This document shows, piece after piece, positions 62,500 to 64,000 of a DNA stretch of 64,000 nucleotides. Every line of letters begins with the position of its first letter. Within the stretch, counting starts at the first letter, position 1. Below the pieces are notes generated by a model. It ran no database searches, was not told the DNA's origin, and was given only the letters and a program-made list of their open reading frames with translations. The translations under genes were made by a program, and so were the position numbers. Origin of the DNA: Stercorarius parasiticus (Eukaryota; Chordata; Aves; Charadriiformes; Stercorariidae); contig VWZL01002576.1 of the NCBI GenBank assembly GCA_013396915.1, positions 124,001 through 188,000 of the forward strand. Direction: 5' to 3'.

Positions 62500-64000
62500 T
62501 TTTATTTTAGGTTTAGCCATGACATCCATCAAAATACAACTTTTTGTAGCACTGAAGTCATGCTAAGGAGATGGAGCATTCTCATTCAACTCTATTTTGT
62601 TCCATATTGGGCCCATGTTTCTTTTTTCCAGTCATTAAAGTGGCATTGACAGATCCATTAAAAATTATGTTTTGTCGATTTATGATTTCACGTGCGATTA
62701 TTTTGCAGCAGAGATTACCTAAATCTCCTGATTTCGGTACAGAATATAAGTTAAATTTTGACCCACTTTGGATAGAAAAAATTCAATTATCATTCCCGTG
62801 TGGTCCCTACTACTAGCCTCAGATACATAATTAGCATCCTTATAAAAAACTGACTGAAGTATTTATGTAATATTTAGAACACATCTAAATTCTCCTTAAT
62901 CTCTAACCCAGCTTCAGTATATTTCTTGTTTTCTTTTTTTACTAGGTAACCTTTTGGTGTTTTCCCCAGATACTTTTACCTACTTCTTGACTTTTGGTTA
63001 AATAACAAAAATAGCTATTAATGACATAGCTCACAATTCCCACAGTGCAAAGAATAGAGCTGCAGAGAATGTTTTAAACAGTAAAAGGCTTAATCTTGTA
63101 ACTTTAATTGCCATACAATAGATTTGCTGATTCCAGCAAGGAAAGGTGTATTTCTTTGCTTTATCACACAGTGCTCATTTACATTAAGTATAGAAGAAAG
63201 GTAAACTTCCTTTTGGGCTGCAGTGGATGCAAGTTTCAACCTCTCTATGCTTGTGCAGGATTAACCGATATCCATTGGTCGTTACCTGCTAGCTGGGATC
63301 TGAAGGATGACCCACCATTCCTTAAATAAGGCATGTTCCAAAGCAGCCCGTAGAAGTGCATATCCAGTGCCATATCCCCCCCGCCTTACTCCTCCTCCTC
63401 TTGGCCTAGACAGACCACGGGCCCTTCATCCTTTCTAAACAATTACTTCTTCTATATCTACTCCAATCTACGGTGTCTCTCAGAGAGAATTGTTTCTGAC
63501 GTTTCCTATTTCTACTGCTGACATGCATCATTTAAGCTCGTTACAGTTAGTGACCCTCTCTATCTTTTCTCCTTTCTTTGAAGCTTCAAATCTTGCTACT
63601 TCAGCTCTGAAACTTTCTCACTTCATACTTTTCAGCAGTCAAGATTTTCCTGTAGTTGATTTTCATTGATAATGCATGATACTTTAATTGTGACGTTTCA
63701 TCTCGGATACCTCAAAGAGAAAGTTGGAAGCTATCCCAAAATAAAGGAGTGGTATGAAAATGAAAAGGAGATTTGGTATATGATGGAACTTTCAATAGTT
63801 CAAGAGGTAAAAGGAAAAAAAAAGATTAAGAAACTAATGACTTCAGAAGTAAATGTTGAAAATAATCCTTACAGAAAATAATAACTTAAGAAATCAGATA
63901 GCGTTAAGCCTTTTGGGTAATTGAACCCTGTGTTTGCATACCATAAATATAAACTTGATTCTAATATGAAGAAAATAAAATGCAGTTAAAGAAATATGCC

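Larger units (their letters stand above)
54120..64000. other. Non-coding DNA with homopolymer and simple repeats
   Basis: No gene or dated transposon was recognised. It includes a (TTTG)n run (56133-56154), T8/A15 (57612-57634) and C13 (62487-62499), plus long pyrimidine-rich text at about 63380-63620. Open frames up to about 102 codons (59828-60204 on +, two overlapping frames) have no recognisable domains. The frame at 63666-63881 is Lys/Glu-rich from A-rich DNA and is probably chance. Confidence 0.5.

Noticed and set aside
1..64000. CRISPR arrays, bacterial operons, tRNA or rRNA genes, endogenous retroviral proviruses
   Set aside because: No regularly spaced repeats, no Shine-Dalgarno/operon arrangement, no cloverleaf or rRNA text, and no paired LTRs or retroviral gag/pol/env motifs were seen.

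Overview
The window looks like vertebrate, most likely bird, nuclear DNA from a gene-poor region (a gene desert or a very large intron). It is AT-rich throughout and has no CpG island. I found no run of exons with a recognisable protein product. The taxonomic call rests on a well-preserved CR1 LINE at about 35975-36972. This copy carries the avian CR1 reverse-transcriptase motifs, the conserved C-terminal coding region, and the usual CR1 3' tail ending in short TCTATGA-type repeats. Sparse, very old amniote repeats in a background with little recent repeat DNA also fit a bird. I cannot tell the species or the locus.

Layout. 1-8289 is non-coding, with two decayed MIR-like SINE fragments (about 1590-1690 and 3770-3870), a compound inverted repeat (1117-1161) and small local duplications. 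8290-8645 is an antisense fragment of an old CR1/L3-type LINE that still shows the FNIF-I-DL reverse-transcriptase motif. 8646-35974 is mostly featureless AT-rich DNA. It holds simple repeats, an unexplained 81-codon antisense open frame (16821-17066), more eroded repeat fragments, and several strong short palindromes (15059, 23267, 24456, 32952). 35975-36972 is the young CR1 element. It contains the only undetermined base (N, 36530), exactly where the middle of the LINE ORF is missing. 36973-64000 is again non-coding. It contains a candidate conserved element (37330-37530), an old antisense CR1 3' end (about 39175-39300), three more old amniote palindromic-type repeat fragments, an AT-rich repeat cluster (41854-41910) and an 11-bp perfect hairpin (52809-52838).

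Nothing here forms a pathway or operon. The only recognisable protein-coding DNA belongs to retrotransposons. Other open frames of 60-166 codons lack recognisable domains and most are what chance would give. All calls on old repeats were made by eye from remembered family features; RepeatMasker on an avian library would settle them. I did not find a convincing new biological system. The items most worth a second look are the CR1/N junction, the antisense frame at 16.8-17.1 kb and the conserved-element candidate at 37.4 kb.
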